Origin: Helicobacter winghamensis ATCC BAA-430
GTDB lineage: Bacteria > Campylobacterota > Campylobacteria > Campylobacterales > Helicobacteraceae
Assembly: GCF_028751035.1 (NCBI RefSeq)
Contig: NZ_CP063533.1
Coordinates: 1,426,001-1,490,000 of the forward strand
Direction: 5' to 3'
Length of the DNA: 64,000 nt
Shown here piece after piece: positions 43,110 to 52,184 of this stretch (position 1 is its first letter; each line of letters starts with the position of its first letter). The notes beneath the pieces were generated by a model. That model was not told the origin of the DNA. It saw only the letters and a program-made list of their open reading frames with translations, and ran no database searches. The translations under genes and the position numbers were made by a program.

Positions 43110-44609
43110 CTAAAGATAGTCTTTAAGATTAGAAATTAAAGCTTGTAATTTGTCTTTATCCTTGTTGCCTGCACACTTTTCAATACTGGAATTTATATCT
43201 AGCATCTTAGCTCCCATTTGTTTTAGTGTTACGATATTTTGGATTCCAACTCCCCCAGCCACGCACAAATACTGCATTTCTAAAGATTCCAACACACCAA
43301 TATCAATACATTCTCCACTTCCTCCACCTAATGCACTTTTAGAATCTAGCAACACAAAAGGACTTGATAGCTCATCTAAATCTTCTAAATCTTTCTTAAG
43401 CCCCACATTGACGACCGCATAATACGCAAATTCTGCTTCCTTTAAATCCATTCCACCAAAATACTGAGATTTTACTCCATGAAGTTGCAAAGCGTCAATT
43501 TTACCACTTTGATAAAACTCCAAAGCCTTTTGCATTTGCTTCACATCATCTTTAATTACTGCAACTTTTAGCACATTTGGATAATCTTTTAGCACATTTA
43601 AAATTCCATTTAAATCTTGCACAAAGCGTGGTGATTTTGGCTCCAAGATAAATCCGAGTGCGCCAACTTTTTCTATATTCTCCTGTCTTAATTCATACAA
43701 AGCCTTGGCGCACATCTTGGCGTCTTCTGTGTTTGTGATTCCACAAATTTTAACAAATCCTAGTGCGGAATCTAAAAGCTTAAACACATTCTTATAAAAA
43801 GCATTAGTGCTCTCTTTCCCTTTTTGCATCGCACTTTTTAGCTTTTTTAATGTTTCTTTAGGATTCTTGCTTCTTACTAAATAACTCCCACACAAAATTC
43901 CATCAAAACCCAAATTTCCCACCACAAAACCATCAAAACTACAATTTAACGAAGACTCAAAAATCACCTTAGCATTAGGATTTACACATTTTATGGAATC
44001 CAAAAGATTATATGCTCTAATTTTATCAATACCAAAGGTATGCAAATTACGCGAATTTACGCCAATCAAAGATGCATTTAATGGCGCGATAAACTCCACT
44101 TCAAAGACATTATGCACTTCAATTAAAGGAGTTAGATTCCATATTTTACACGCATTATAAAGCTCCAAAAGGCGCGCAAATCCACCATTATTCTCATCTA
44201 AAAACACAGCGGCAATCAAAAGCACCATATCTGCACCAAAATCATAAGCTTCTTTAATCTGCTCCACTTCTGTAATAAAATCTTTTCTTAGCACGCAAGC
44301 ACTCTTAAACGCATTTTTTACAACTCTTAAATCCTCTAAATCTCCGTGAAAATAATCTTGCTCACACAGCACAGAAATAGCTAAAGCACCCGCTTGCAAA
44401 TAAGATTCCGCTAAGACACTAGGCTCTAAAATCTCGCTAATCTTTCCAGCACTCGGACTTGCTCTTTTAATTTCTGCAATCACAAAAATCTGTTCCAAAT
44501 TCGGCATATTCAAAGGAACATTGCGTGTGGCGTGGCAAATTTTATGTGTTTTTTTCTTTGCTAAAATTTCTTGTAGAATCGTAGGAACTTGTGTTACTCC
44601 TAATTCCAT
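43110..44609 (-). CDS. trpCF: Indole-3-glycerol phosphate synthase / phosphoribosylanthranilate isomerase fusion
   Basis: The 499-residue bifunctional enzyme carries out two steps of tryptophan synthesis. The TrpC part spans about residues 1-260 (IAEIKRASPSAGKI, LRKDFITEVEQIKEAYDFGADMVLLIAA, LIEVHNVFEVEF, IGVNSRNLHTF). The TrpF part spans about 285-495 (FVKICGITNTEDAK, ALQLHGV, FVLLDSKSALGGGSGECIDIG). The fusion order is the E. coli one. It abuts trpGD with one base shared. No terminator is evident downstream. Confidence 0.93.
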   Translation of the reverse strand: MELGVTQVPTILQEILAKKKTHKICHATRNVPLNMPNLEQIFVIAEIKRASPSAGKISEILEPSVLAESYLQAGALAISVLCEQDYFHGDLEDLRVVKNAFKSACVLRKDFITEVEQIKEAYDFGADMVLLIAAVFLDENNGGFARLLELYNACKIWNLTPLIEVHNVFEVEFIAPLNASLIGVNSRNLHTFGIDKIRAYNLLDSIKCVNPNAKVIFESSLNCSFDGFVVGNLGFDGILCGSYLVRSKNPKETLKKLKSAMQKGKESTNAFYKNVFKLLDSALGFVKICGITNTEDAKMCAKALYELRQENIEKVGALGFILEPKSPRFVQDLNGILNVLKDYPNVLKVAVIKDDVKQMQKALEFYQSGKIDALQLHGVKSQYFGGMDLKEAEFAYYAVVNVGLKKDLEDLDELSSPFVLLDSKSALGGGSGECIDIGVLESLEMQYLCVAGGVGIQNIVTLKQMGAKMLDINSSIEKCAGNKDKDKLQALISNLKDYL

Positions 44610-46228
44610 TAAAATCCTTTTAAATACATATTACTAATTTTTTGAAAAGACTTTACAACTTCAAAAACAGCACCATCTTTAATAATCTTTTTTGCTCTAA
44701 AAAAACCATCTCTAATAGAATCCACCAAATCGCATACATACAATGCAGCTCCCATATTTAAGGCAACCAAATCAAGCTTTGGTGAGTTTAAACCCCTAAA
44801 AATATCTTGGCTAATTTCTAAATTCTCACACGCATCGCCACCCTTTAACAAAGAATAAGGCACAAAAGAAAGCCCAACTTCAATAGGATTAAAAATATAA
44901 GTTTTAAGCTCTCCTCCTTTAAGCTCAGTTATCTGTGTAGGTGCACACAAGGAAATTTCATCATAACCATCTAGCCCACTAACAACCATTGCACGCTTGA
45001 TACCTAAAATCTGCAACGCCTTTGCCATAATCTCTGTATAACTTTTCTCAAACACTCCAATGAGTTGATGTGAAATAGGTGCAGGATTACTTAAAGGACC
45101 AATAAGATTAAAAGCAGTTTTAAAGCCTAAAGTGCTACGTGCTGGGGCTGCAAAACGCATTGCAGCGTGAAATCTTTGTGCAAATAGAAAAGTTAAATGT
45201 AATTCCTCATAAGCTCTTAAAGCGTTTTGAAGCTCCATATTTGCATTAATTCCAAGTGCATTTAGTAAATCTGCTGAACCGCTTTTAGAAGTAATTGCAC
45301 GATTTCCATGCTTAATGATTCCAAAATTTTCTTCTCTAGCCACAGAAGCCAACAAAAGCGCACAAGTTGTTGAAACATTAAAAGTCTTTACACCGCTTCC
45401 TCCAGTGCCTACTAGATCAAAATTTTTCTCAAACTTTCTTTTAGGCGCAAAACGCACCGCTTTTTGCTTTAACACAGAAGCAAATCCTGCTAACTCATAA
45501 GAATCTACACCTTTTATCTCAAGACTTGTTAAAATGCTTCCAATCTGCGCATCACTTAGATTTCCCTCTGTGAGTTCATCCATTAAGTTGTAACTTTCTT
45601 GAAAATTTAACGACTCTTGTTTAAGTGTCTTTTTTAGGTATTCTTTTATAGGAATAGGTTCTCTTGCATAATGTAAGAAATTTTGGAGCATTTTTATCCC
45701 ATCTTTTGTGCCTATAGACTCTGGATGAAACTGCAAGCCCACAAGATGATATTGCTTATGCTCTACTGCCATAATCTCCCCATCCTTACTTCTTGCACTC
45801 ACAATAAAACACTCTGGTATCTCATCTTTTTTGCCTACAAGCGAATGGTAACGCACAATAGGTGTTCTTTGTGGAATATGGCGAAAAATCCCTTTTTCAT
45901 TATGAATTAGTGGTTCAACTTTTCCGTGAATAATATTCTTAGCATTAACAATCTCCACTCCAAAGGCTGCCAAAATAGCCTGATGTCCTAGACAAATTCC
46001 CAAAATAGGATAAATTCCTTTGAAATTTTGCACAATTTCAATATTAAGCTTAGAATCCCTAGGCGACTTAGGACCCGGACCCAAAATAATATAGCTTGGA
46101 TTTAATGCTTTAATTTCTTCAAGGCTTGTTTTGTCGTAGCGTACAACTTTAATTGGATAACCAAGCGTGCTAAAGGCTTGATAAATGTTAAAGGTAAAGG
46201 AATCGTAATTATCAATTAAAAGTATCAT
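44609..46228 (-). CDS. trpGD: Anthranilate synthase glutaminase / anthranilate phosphoribosyltransferase fusion
   Basis: The 539-residue fusion has a class I glutaminase at 1-190 (LGPGPKSPRD, catalytic Cys in ILGICLGHQAI, HPESIGT with its His/Glu pair) and TrpD from about 200 (DLVGTGGSGVKTFNVST, IIKHGNRAITSKSGSADLLNALG, AARSTLGFKTAFNLIGPLSNPA). The glutaminase passes ammonia to TrpE; TrpD adds the phosphoribosyl group to anthranilate. It overlaps trpE by four bases. Confidence 0.94.
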   Translation of the reverse strand: MILLIDNYDSFTFNIYQAFSTLGYPIKVVRYDKTSLEEIKALNPSYIILGPGPKSPRDSKLNIEIVQNFKGIYPILGICLGHQAILAAFGVEIVNAKNIIHGKVEPLIHNEKGIFRHIPQRTPIVRYHSLVGKKDEIPECFIVSARSKDGEIMAVEHKQYHLVGLQFHPESIGTKDGIKMLQNFLHYAREPIPIKEYLKKTLKQESLNFQESYNLMDELTEGNLSDAQIGSILTSLEIKGVDSYELAGFASVLKQKAVRFAPKRKFEKNFDLVGTGGSGVKTFNVSTTCALLLASVAREENFGIIKHGNRAITSKSGSADLLNALGINANMELQNALRAYEELHLTFLFAQRFHAAMRFAAPARSTLGFKTAFNLIGPLSNPAPISHQLIGVFEKSYTEIMAKALQILGIKRAMVVSGLDGYDEISLCAPTQITELKGGELKTYIFNPIEVGLSFVPYSLLKGGDACENLEISQDIFRGLNSPKLDLVALNMGAALYVCDLVDSIRDGFFRAKKIIKDGAVFEVVKSFQKISNMYLKGF

Positions 46229-47730
46229 TGTTTATTCCCCATAATTGCCTCAACCAAGGATAGCATTTTGTTTTGAGTTTCTTTGTATTCTTCACTTGGG
46301 ATAGAATCATACACGACGCCAGCACCCGCTTGCAAATAATATACGCCTTTTTGATAGATAGCTGTGCGAATTGTGATTGCAAAATCCATATCACCATTTT
46401 TAGAAAAATATCCAATCGCCCCTGCATAGATTCCACGCTTATGAGATTCTAAACTTTCTATGGTTTTTATTGCTTGAATCTTTGGCGCACCACTTACTGT
46501 TCCCGCTGGAAATGTGGCAAACAAAGCGTCTGTTTTTTTATGAAGCTTCAAATCCATTTTGCCTTGCACTTCAGAGACTAAGTGCATTACGCGTGCATAT
46601 TTTTCTATAATTCTCTCCTGTGTTACGCACACGCTATTTGGTAACGCAACTTTACCTATATCATTACGCCCTAAATCAAGCAACATTAAATGCTCAGCAT
46701 TTTCCTTTATATTATCTTTTAATTCCCCTTCAAGCTTAGAATCTTCTAATGCATTTTTCCCTCTTGGGCGTGTGCCAGCAATTGGACGCGTAGTAAGTAA
46801 GGCAAAATTTTCTTCACTATCACTTTGCACCTTAATAAGAACCTCCGGGGAGCTTCCTATAATTTGATATTCTCCAAAATCAAAGTAATACATATAAGGA
46901 CTAGGATTGCTAGCTCTTAAATTTTCATAAGCCTGCAAAGGGGGTAAATCACTTGTAATTTCAAGGCTTTGACTTGGCACACATTGAAGCAAATTTCCTA
47001 CATAAATCTCATTTTTTAGCAATTCTACCATTTGTATATAATAAGATTCTTTATTCTTAGGATTTATTGCTGTTTTATATGCCCTATTCTCTTTTTTGGG
47101 TATTTCGATGCTTGCTAATTTATCTAATAAATCCTTATTGCATTTTTCTAAATCAAGATTGCACACTTCATTTTCATACACAACATTGACAGCATAAAGC
47201 ATTTCGTAAAAATGATCAAAAATCACAAACTCTCTCCCAAAAATAAAAGCATTTTCACTTGCTTGATATAATGGAGGATTATGGAATTGCATCTCTTCAA
47301 TTTCGCTAAAAAACTCATACCCAAAATACCCAACACCTCCTAATGGCAGAGGCAAAAAGCTTAAATCCTCTGAAAAAATTGCCTCACTAACCTGTGGTGC
47401 AAGAGCCATAAAAGCCTCTAAAAAATCAAGGAATTTTGGATTTTTTGGCAAAATAAAACTACTGATTTTTTCTAAGGAATTCAGTAGATACTTATTAGAA
47501 TCTTTTTGTAATAAATATTTAGAATCTTCTTTTATGACTCTAAACGCCTCTTGCGTGATTAAAAGAGAGAATCTCCCCTTACCTGTTGTTAAAAATGCAG
47601 ATTCTAGTAGCACTGGTGCTTTTAGAGATTCACATACCATTAAGGGCGTGATCTTTGAAGCAGAGATTTTTTGAATTTTAATTTGCGCTTTTGCGCCTTG
47701 ATTGTTAGATTGTTGTAAAAATGCAAACAT
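46225..47730 (-). CDS. trpE: Anthranilate synthase component I
   Basis: The 501-residue chorismate-using enzyme makes anthranilate. The C-terminal catalytic part has ASNPSPYMYYFDFGEYQIIGSSPE, RPIAGTRPRG, DLGRNDIGKV, FPAGTVSGAPKIQA and GAIGYFSKNGDMDFAITIRT. LLESA at 39-43 may be the feedback site, which resembles the E. coli LLES tryptophan-binding motif. It is the first gene of the trpE-GD-CF unit. The leader from the -10 box is only about 30 bases, too short for an attenuator. Confidence 0.94.
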   Translation of the reverse strand: MFAFLQQSNNQGAKAQIKIQKISASKITPLMVCESLKAPVLLESAFLTTGKGRFSLLITQEAFRVIKEDSKYLLQKDSNKYLLNSLEKISSFILPKNPKFLDFLEAFMALAPQVSEAIFSEDLSFLPLPLGGVGYFGYEFFSEIEEMQFHNPPLYQASENAFIFGREFVIFDHFYEMLYAVNVVYENEVCNLDLEKCNKDLLDKLASIEIPKKENRAYKTAINPKNKESYYIQMVELLKNEIYVGNLLQCVPSQSLEITSDLPPLQAYENLRASNPSPYMYYFDFGEYQIIGSSPEVLIKVQSDSEENFALLTTRPIAGTRPRGKNALEDSKLEGELKDNIKENAEHLMLLDLGRNDIGKVALPNSVCVTQERIIEKYARVMHLVSEVQGKMDLKLHKKTDALFATFPAGTVSGAPKIQAIKTIESLESHKRGIYAGAIGYFSKNGDMDFAITIRTAIYQKGVYYLQAGAGVVYDSIPSEEYKETQNKMLSLVEAIMGNKQ

Positions 47731-47758
47731 TATTAATCTTTTAAAAAATTTGGGTGAA

Positions 47759-47764
47759 ATTATA
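47759..47764 (-). promoter_or_regulatory. -10 box of the trpE unit
   Basis: TATAAT on the minus strand in the 81-base gap between trpE and trpB. It lies only 12 bases from the trpB -10 box, so the two divergent promoters share the same short region and could be controlled together. Confidence 0.5.
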
Positions 47765-47776
47765 CAAACTTTTTGC

Positions 47777-47782
47777 TACAAT
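47777..47782 (+). promoter_or_regulatory. -10 box of the trpB unit
   Basis: TACAAT preceded by TTTTTGC, 30 bases before trpB. Confidence 0.5.
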
Positions 47783-47811
47783 GAAAATTATTTTATCTTA
47801 AAGACTTATAA

Positions 47812-49083
47812 ATGAAGAAGATATTCCTAAAATCCAAAGAAGGTTTTTTTGGTGAAAATATAGAAAATTATATGCACGCATTTGGCGGACAATATGTTCC
47901 TGAAATTTTATATCCCGCACTTAGGGAATTAAAAGATTGTTATACAACTCTCTTAAAGACAAAGTCTTTTAAAGCCGAATTAAAGGAGCTTTATCATTCC
48001 TTTATTGGACGTCCAACACCCCTAATTTATGCAAAAAATGCTAGTTTATTATTAGGGAATTCTATTTATTTAAAGTTTGAAGGACTGGCAAATACAGGCG
48101 CACACAAAATCAATAATGCGATAGGACAAGTCTTGCTTGCCAAAAAAATGGGAAAAACACATATTATAGCTGAAACTGGCGCAGGGCAACACGGGCTTGC
48201 CACAGCAGCGGCATGCGCAAAACTTGGGATTAAATGCACAATTTTTATGGGTGCCCGTGATATTAGACGGCAATTCCCAAATGTATTTAATATGGAACTA
48301 CTTGGAGCAAAAGTTGTAAGTGTAGAGAGCGGCACACAGACGCTAAAAGATGCAGTAAATGAGGCTCTAAGGGAATGGAGCAAAGATTCTAAAAACACTT
48401 TTTATGTACTAGGAAGCGCACTTGGTCCCCATCCTTATCCTGACATTGTGCGTGAATTTCAAAGTGTTATTGGAAAGGAATTAAAAAAACAAACACAACG
48501 CTTTTTTAAAGGCAATCCTGATATTATGATTGCTTGCGTAGGTGGAGGAAGTAACGCAATAGGATTTTTCAGTCACTATCTTAAAAGCAAAGTAGAATTA
48601 ATTGGTGTGGAAGCTGGTGGATTAGACGACAAAAACAATGCAATTAGAATGCATAATGAGAGTTCCAAAATTGGAATTGCACAGGGTTATAAAAGTTATT
48701 TTCTAAGTGATGCTTATGGAAATTTATTAGAAACTTATTCTATTTCAGCTGGACTTGATTATGCAGGCATTGGTCCTCAACTTGCACATTTAAAAGAAAT
48801 TAAACGCATACAATTCATAAACGCAAATGACAAAGAAGCCCTTGAAGCCTTACAATTTTTTGCCAAAAATGAAGGAATTATTGCCGCATTAGAGTCTAGC
48901 CACGCATTAGCAGGAGCTTTAAAAGTCGTAAAAGAAGTTAAAAACAAAAAGATTCTTATTAATGTGTCTGGGCGCGGGGATAAGGATATTTTCATCACCG
49001 CAAAAACCTTGCAAAAGGGACGCTGGAGCGAATTTTTAAGTCAAGAAATCCAAACAATGCAAAAGAAGGAAAATAATGAATAA
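47812..49083 (+). CDS. trpB: Tryptophan synthase beta subunit
   Basis: The 423-residue PLP enzyme makes tryptophan from indole and serine. NTGAHKINNA carries the PLP lysine (Lys99), AETGAGQHGLATAAACA and CVGGGSNAIGFF are the substrate and phosphate loops, and GPQLAHLKEIKR follows. The N-terminus FFGENIENYMHAFGGQYVPE is typical. Ribosome site is weak (AAAG). It overlaps trpA by eight bases. In many relatives trpB and trpA follow trpF; here they are divergent. Confidence 0.95.
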   Translation: MKKIFLKSKEGFFGENIENYMHAFGGQYVPEILYPALRELKDCYTTLLKTKSFKAELKELYHSFIGRPTPLIYAKNASLLLGNSIYLKFEGLANTGAHKINNAIGQVLLAKKMGKTHIIAETGAGQHGLATAAACAKLGIKCTIFMGARDIRRQFPNVFNMELLGAKVVSVESGTQTLKDAVNEALREWSKDSKNTFYVLGSALGPHPYPDIVREFQSVIGKELKKQTQRFFKGNPDIMIACVGGGSNAIGFFSHYLKSKVELIGVEAGGLDDKNNAIRMHNESSKIGIAQGYKSYFLSDAYGNLLETYSISAGLDYAGIGPQLAHLKEIKRIQFINANDKEALEALQFFAKNEGIIAALESSHALAGALKVVKEVKNKKILINVSGRGDKDIFITAKTLQKGRWSEFLSQEIQTMQKKENNE

Positions 49084-49861
49084 GGCAACACAAAACATTG
49101 CATTAATGGGACATATTGTAGCAGGCTTTCCAAATTTTGCGCAGAGTTTAGATTCTGCAATTGGAATCGCAATTGGCGGAGCAGAGTATTTAGAAGTGCA
49201 ATTTCCTTTTTCTGATCCAAACGCAGATGGAATCGCTATTGCAAATGCGTGTGAAATAGCACTGAAAAATGGCTTTAACACTGATCTTGGATTCCATTTT
49301 ATTGCAGAGTTACAAGAAAAACTAAAAACACTTAACTGCCACACAAAACTTATTATTATGACTTATGGAAATATTTTGTTCTGCTATGGTATTAAGAAAT
49401 TTTTACAAAAAGCTAAGGAAGTTGGTGTATGGGGACTTATTGTTCCAGATTTGTCTTTACAAAACGATGAAAATCTTTTCAAAGATAGCAAGAAATTAGG
49501 ACTTCAAAATATTGCTCTTATTGCCCCTTTTACAACACCTAAACGCATGCAAGAATTAAATAAAGCTAGTGGGGAAATTCTATATGTTATTGCACGCAAT
49601 GGAATAACAGGTGATACAACCATCATCAACCAAAACTTGTTAGACTATATCACCCTAGTTAAAACAAATTGCACTAAACCCATTGCACTAGGGTTTGGAA
49701 TCCAAAACAAAGAGCAAATCCAAAATTTACGCGGAGTCGTTCCCATTGTTGTTGTAGGAAGCGCCTTTGTGCGATACATCACAAATCTTTGCTACAACTC
49801 AAAAGATCACAAGACAATCACACAATCCTTAAAAAATTTCACGCAAAATCTTTTAGAATAA
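49076..49861 (+). CDS. trpA: Tryptophan synthase alpha subunit
   Basis: The 261-residue TIM-barrel partner of TrpB cleaves indole-glycerol phosphate. The catalytic pair is Glu40 (AEYLEVQFPFSDP) and Asp51 (NADG); LIVPDLSL and the phosphate loops LGFGIQNKEQI and VVGSAFVR complete the barrel. AAGGAAA sits before the ATG within the trpB end. It ends 19 bases before the convergent yggS end. Confidence 0.94.
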   Translation: MNKATQNIALMGHIVAGFPNFAQSLDSAIGIAIGGAEYLEVQFPFSDPNADGIAIANACEIALKNGFNTDLGFHFIAELQEKLKTLNCHTKLIIMTYGNILFCYGIKKFLQKAKEVGVWGLIVPDLSLQNDENLFKDSKKLGLQNIALIAPFTTPKRMQELNKASGEILYVIARNGITGDTTIINQNLLDYITLVKTNCTKPIALGFGIQNKEQIQNLRGVVPIVVVGSAFVRYITNLCYNSKDHKTITQSLKNFTQNLLE

Positions 49862-49880
49862 ATCTTGCGTGCTTATAATT

Positions 49881-50549
49881 TCATTTAAATAATGTGCTTC
49901 CTAAGCGCACACAATTACTTCCACAAGCAATGGCAAGTTCAAAATCTCCACTCATTCCCATACTAAGCACTTCTGCGCCTTTGATTTGCGAAAAAAGATT
50001 CTGTGTAAGTTCAAAACTTTTTTGCACCAACGCCTTATCCTCTGTGTGCGCTCCAATACTCATAAGCCCACAAAGCTTAATATTCTTGCATTCCCCTTTA
50101 ATCCTTGCATACGCTTCTAGGGCAACTTCTGGCATAAACCCACTTTTGCTAACCTCTTTTGCGCTATTAACTTGTAAAAGAGCGTTAAGCTGTTGATTTT
50201 CTCGCTCTAAGCGTGATTGCAAGGCTTGCGCTAATTCTAAAGAATGCAAACTTTGCAATAAATAAGGCTTAAGTTGCAAAAGCGCATTGATTTTATTACT
50301 CTGCAAAGAGCCAATAAAATGCCACTCTAGCGGCAATGCTTCTAATGTGCTTGCTTTTTGCTGCAAATCCTGCACTTTATTTTCTCCAAACGCTCTTTGT
50401 CCGCAAGCATACAAAGTGGCAATCTCTTCTTGTGTAGAGTATTTACTCACAGCAACTAATTGCACAATGCGCCTTCTATCCACAGCAATTCTTGCCTTTT
50501 CAATTCTTTCAATTGCTTCCAGTAAATTTTGATTTAACCGCGCCTGCAT
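49881..50549 (-). CDS. yggS: YggS/PLPBP-family pyridoxal phosphate homeostasis protein
   Basis: The 222-residue single-domain TIM barrel has no known catalysis. Lys36 in LVAVSKYS binds PLP, followed by FGENKVQDLQQK, WHFIGSLQSNK, LSMGMSGDFELAIACGSNCVRLGS. It keeps PLP levels in balance in the cytoplasm. It is the last gene of the pyrD-to-yggS run and starts nine bases after rseP. Confidence 0.94.
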   Translation of the reverse strand: MQARLNQNLLEAIERIEKARIAVDRRRIVQLVAVSKYSTQEEIATLYACGQRAFGENKVQDLQQKASTLEALPLEWHFIGSLQSNKINALLQLKPYLLQSLHSLELAQALQSRLERENQQLNALLQVNSAKEVSKSGFMPEVALEAYARIKGECKNIKLCGLMSIGAHTEDKALVQKSFELTQNLFSQIKGAEVLSMGMSGDFELAIACGSNCVRLGSTLFK

Positions 50550-50558
50550 TGCATTCCT

Positions 50559-51629
50559 TCAAAAAGGCATTGTGCCATTAATGATTCTTAAAACATCATT
50601 ATATAATCCAAGTCCCATAAGCCCTAAAAGCACTATCCACCCAGCAAGACTTAGTCGATAAAGCGTTTCTTGCGTAGGAATCCTTTTGCTAATCATCTCA
50701 TAGAGCGTAAAAAGAATGTGTCCTCCATCTAATGCGGGAATGGGAAGCAAATTTAAGATTCCAAGATTAACAGAAATTAACGCACTAAAGGCAAAGAGCG
50801 TTACAATTCCAAGCTCTGTTGCCTTTTTTGTAATACTAACAATAGAAACCACTCCACCCACTTCACTTAAAGGCACAACTCCAACTAGCATTTTTTCAAG
50901 GCTTTGCAAAATAAGCTTGCTAGACTCTTTAGTCTCTTTCAAGCCATAAAAGATGGAATCCAAAATACCATAAGACACCACACGCACTTCACCGCTTGCC
51001 ACAATCCCAAGCAAAGGGCGTTGAATGCTCTCTCCAAAGAGATTTTTAGAATTGCCAAATTGCGGCGTGATTGTTGTTTCATATTCTTTATTTTCACGCA
51101 AAAAGACAATTTCAAGCTCACCTTTAGATTCCGCTATTGCACTACTTAGATTCCCCCAAGTGCGAATTTTCTCTCCATTAATTGCCACAATCTCATCACC
51201 ACTTTTTAGCCCGGCTAAACTTGCTGGCATATTAGATTCCACCTTGCCAACAATGGGTGCTAACTCATTTTTGCCAATTAATCCAATCGCAACAAAAAGC
51301 AAAAAGGCTAAAAGCAGATTAAAAAACGAACCTGCCGCTAAAATCACTAGCCGTTTCCAATGTGCGATTCCATATAAACTATCAGAATCGCTATTGCGTA
51401 ACTTTGGATCTATATCGCTCTGCCCTTTAAGCTGCACAAAACCGCCCAAAGGAATCGGGCGCAAAGAATATTCTGTATCGCCAATTCTCTTTTTCCATAA
51501 GCGTTGTTTTCCAAAGCCTATGCTAAAGGCTTCTACTTTCACGCCAAAAAACTTTGCAGCCAGAAAATGTCCTAGCTCGTGAAAAAATATCAAAAAAGAA
51601 AGAACTAAAATTGAACCAATTAATCCCAT
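50559..51629 (-). CDS. rseP: RseP/S2P-type intramembrane zinc protease
   Basis: The 356-residue M50 protease is an inner-membrane enzyme. The zinc motif HELGH is at 17-21 in the first membrane helix, a PDZ domain lies in the middle (MPASLAGLKSGDEIVAINGEKIRTW), and the second zinc-ligand motif is NLLPIPALDGGHILF in the third helix, before a final helix. It cuts membrane-bound regulators or leftover signal peptides. It abuts pgsA (one base between). Confidence 0.93.
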   Translation of the reverse strand: MGLIGSILVLSFLIFFHELGHFLAAKFFGVKVEAFSIGFGKQRLWKKRIGDTEYSLRPIPLGGFVQLKGQSDIDPKLRNSDSDSLYGIAHWKRLVILAAGSFFNLLLAFLLFVAIGLIGKNELAPIVGKVESNMPASLAGLKSGDEIVAINGEKIRTWGNLSSAIAESKGELEIVFLRENKEYETTITPQFGNSKNLFGESIQRPLLGIVASGEVRVVSYGILDSIFYGLKETKESSKLILQSLEKMLVGVVPLSEVGGVVSIVSITKKATELGIVTLFAFSALISVNLGILNLLPIPALDGGHILFTLYEMISKRIPTQETLYRLSLAGWIVLLGLMGLGLYNDVLRIINGTMPF

Positions 51630-52175
51630 CTACCTAGCCTTTACATACATTTTTACATAATCATAACCTGAATATAGCGTTAAAAATACTGCAAGCCAAA
51701 GCGTAGCATTGCCAAAGGAATAATCCATTAACAAAAACGCAATCGCAGTAATTTGCAATCCTGTTTTATATTTGCCTAAATTTGAAGCAGCAACTCTCAC
51801 ACCCTTACTTGCTGCAACCACGCGCAAACCGGTAATAAAAAACTCTCTACTTAAAATCAAAAACACCGCCCACACATTAGCCCTACCTAAAACTAGCAAT
51901 CCAAGCAAAGCTGCTAACATTAAAAGTTTATCTGCTAAGGGATCAAAAATCTCTCCAAACACGCTACCTGCGTTAAAAGTGCGCGCAATAAATCCGTCAA
52001 AAAAATCTGTAATGCTTGCAATACAAAATACTAAACACGCAAAATAGTTAATCCAACTTGGATGAATAGGGGGCGGCAAAATAAAGCTTCCATAAAGTAT
52101 TAATCCAAGCAATAAGAAAGCTAAAACAATGCGTAAAAAAGTAAGAAAGTTTGGCAAAGATTCTAATTTTAACAT
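51630..52175 (-). CDS. pgsA: CDP-diacylglycerol-glycerol-3-phosphate phosphatidyltransferase
   Basis: The 181-residue inner-membrane enzyme makes phosphatidylglycerol phosphate. The CDP-alcohol transferase motif is complete: Asp57, Asp60, Gly61, Ala64, Arg65, Gly74, Asp78 and Asp82 (from DFFDG to DPLAD). Four or more membrane helices are seen, and the N-terminus LPNFLTFLRI is typical. It starts nine bases after fabL. Confidence 0.94.
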   Translation of the reverse strand: MLKLESLPNFLTFLRIVLAFLLLGLILYGSFILPPPIHPSWINYFACLVFCIASITDFFDGFIARTFNAGSVFGEIFDPLADKLLMLAALLGLLVLGRANVWAVFLILSREFFITGLRVVAASKGVRVAASNLGKYKTGLQITAIAFLLMDYSFGNATLWLAVFLTLYSGYDYVKMYVKAR

Positions 52176-52184
52176 ATCATTTAC

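Noticed and set aside
49840-49871. Inverted repeat CACGCAA/TTGCGTG between trpA and yggS as terminator
   Set aside because: Only seven pairs around an 18-base loop and no T-run; too weak to list as a feature.
51025-51582. 185-codon plus-strand open frame
   Set aside because: It lies wholly inside rseP on the opposite strand; its product has no family likeness.
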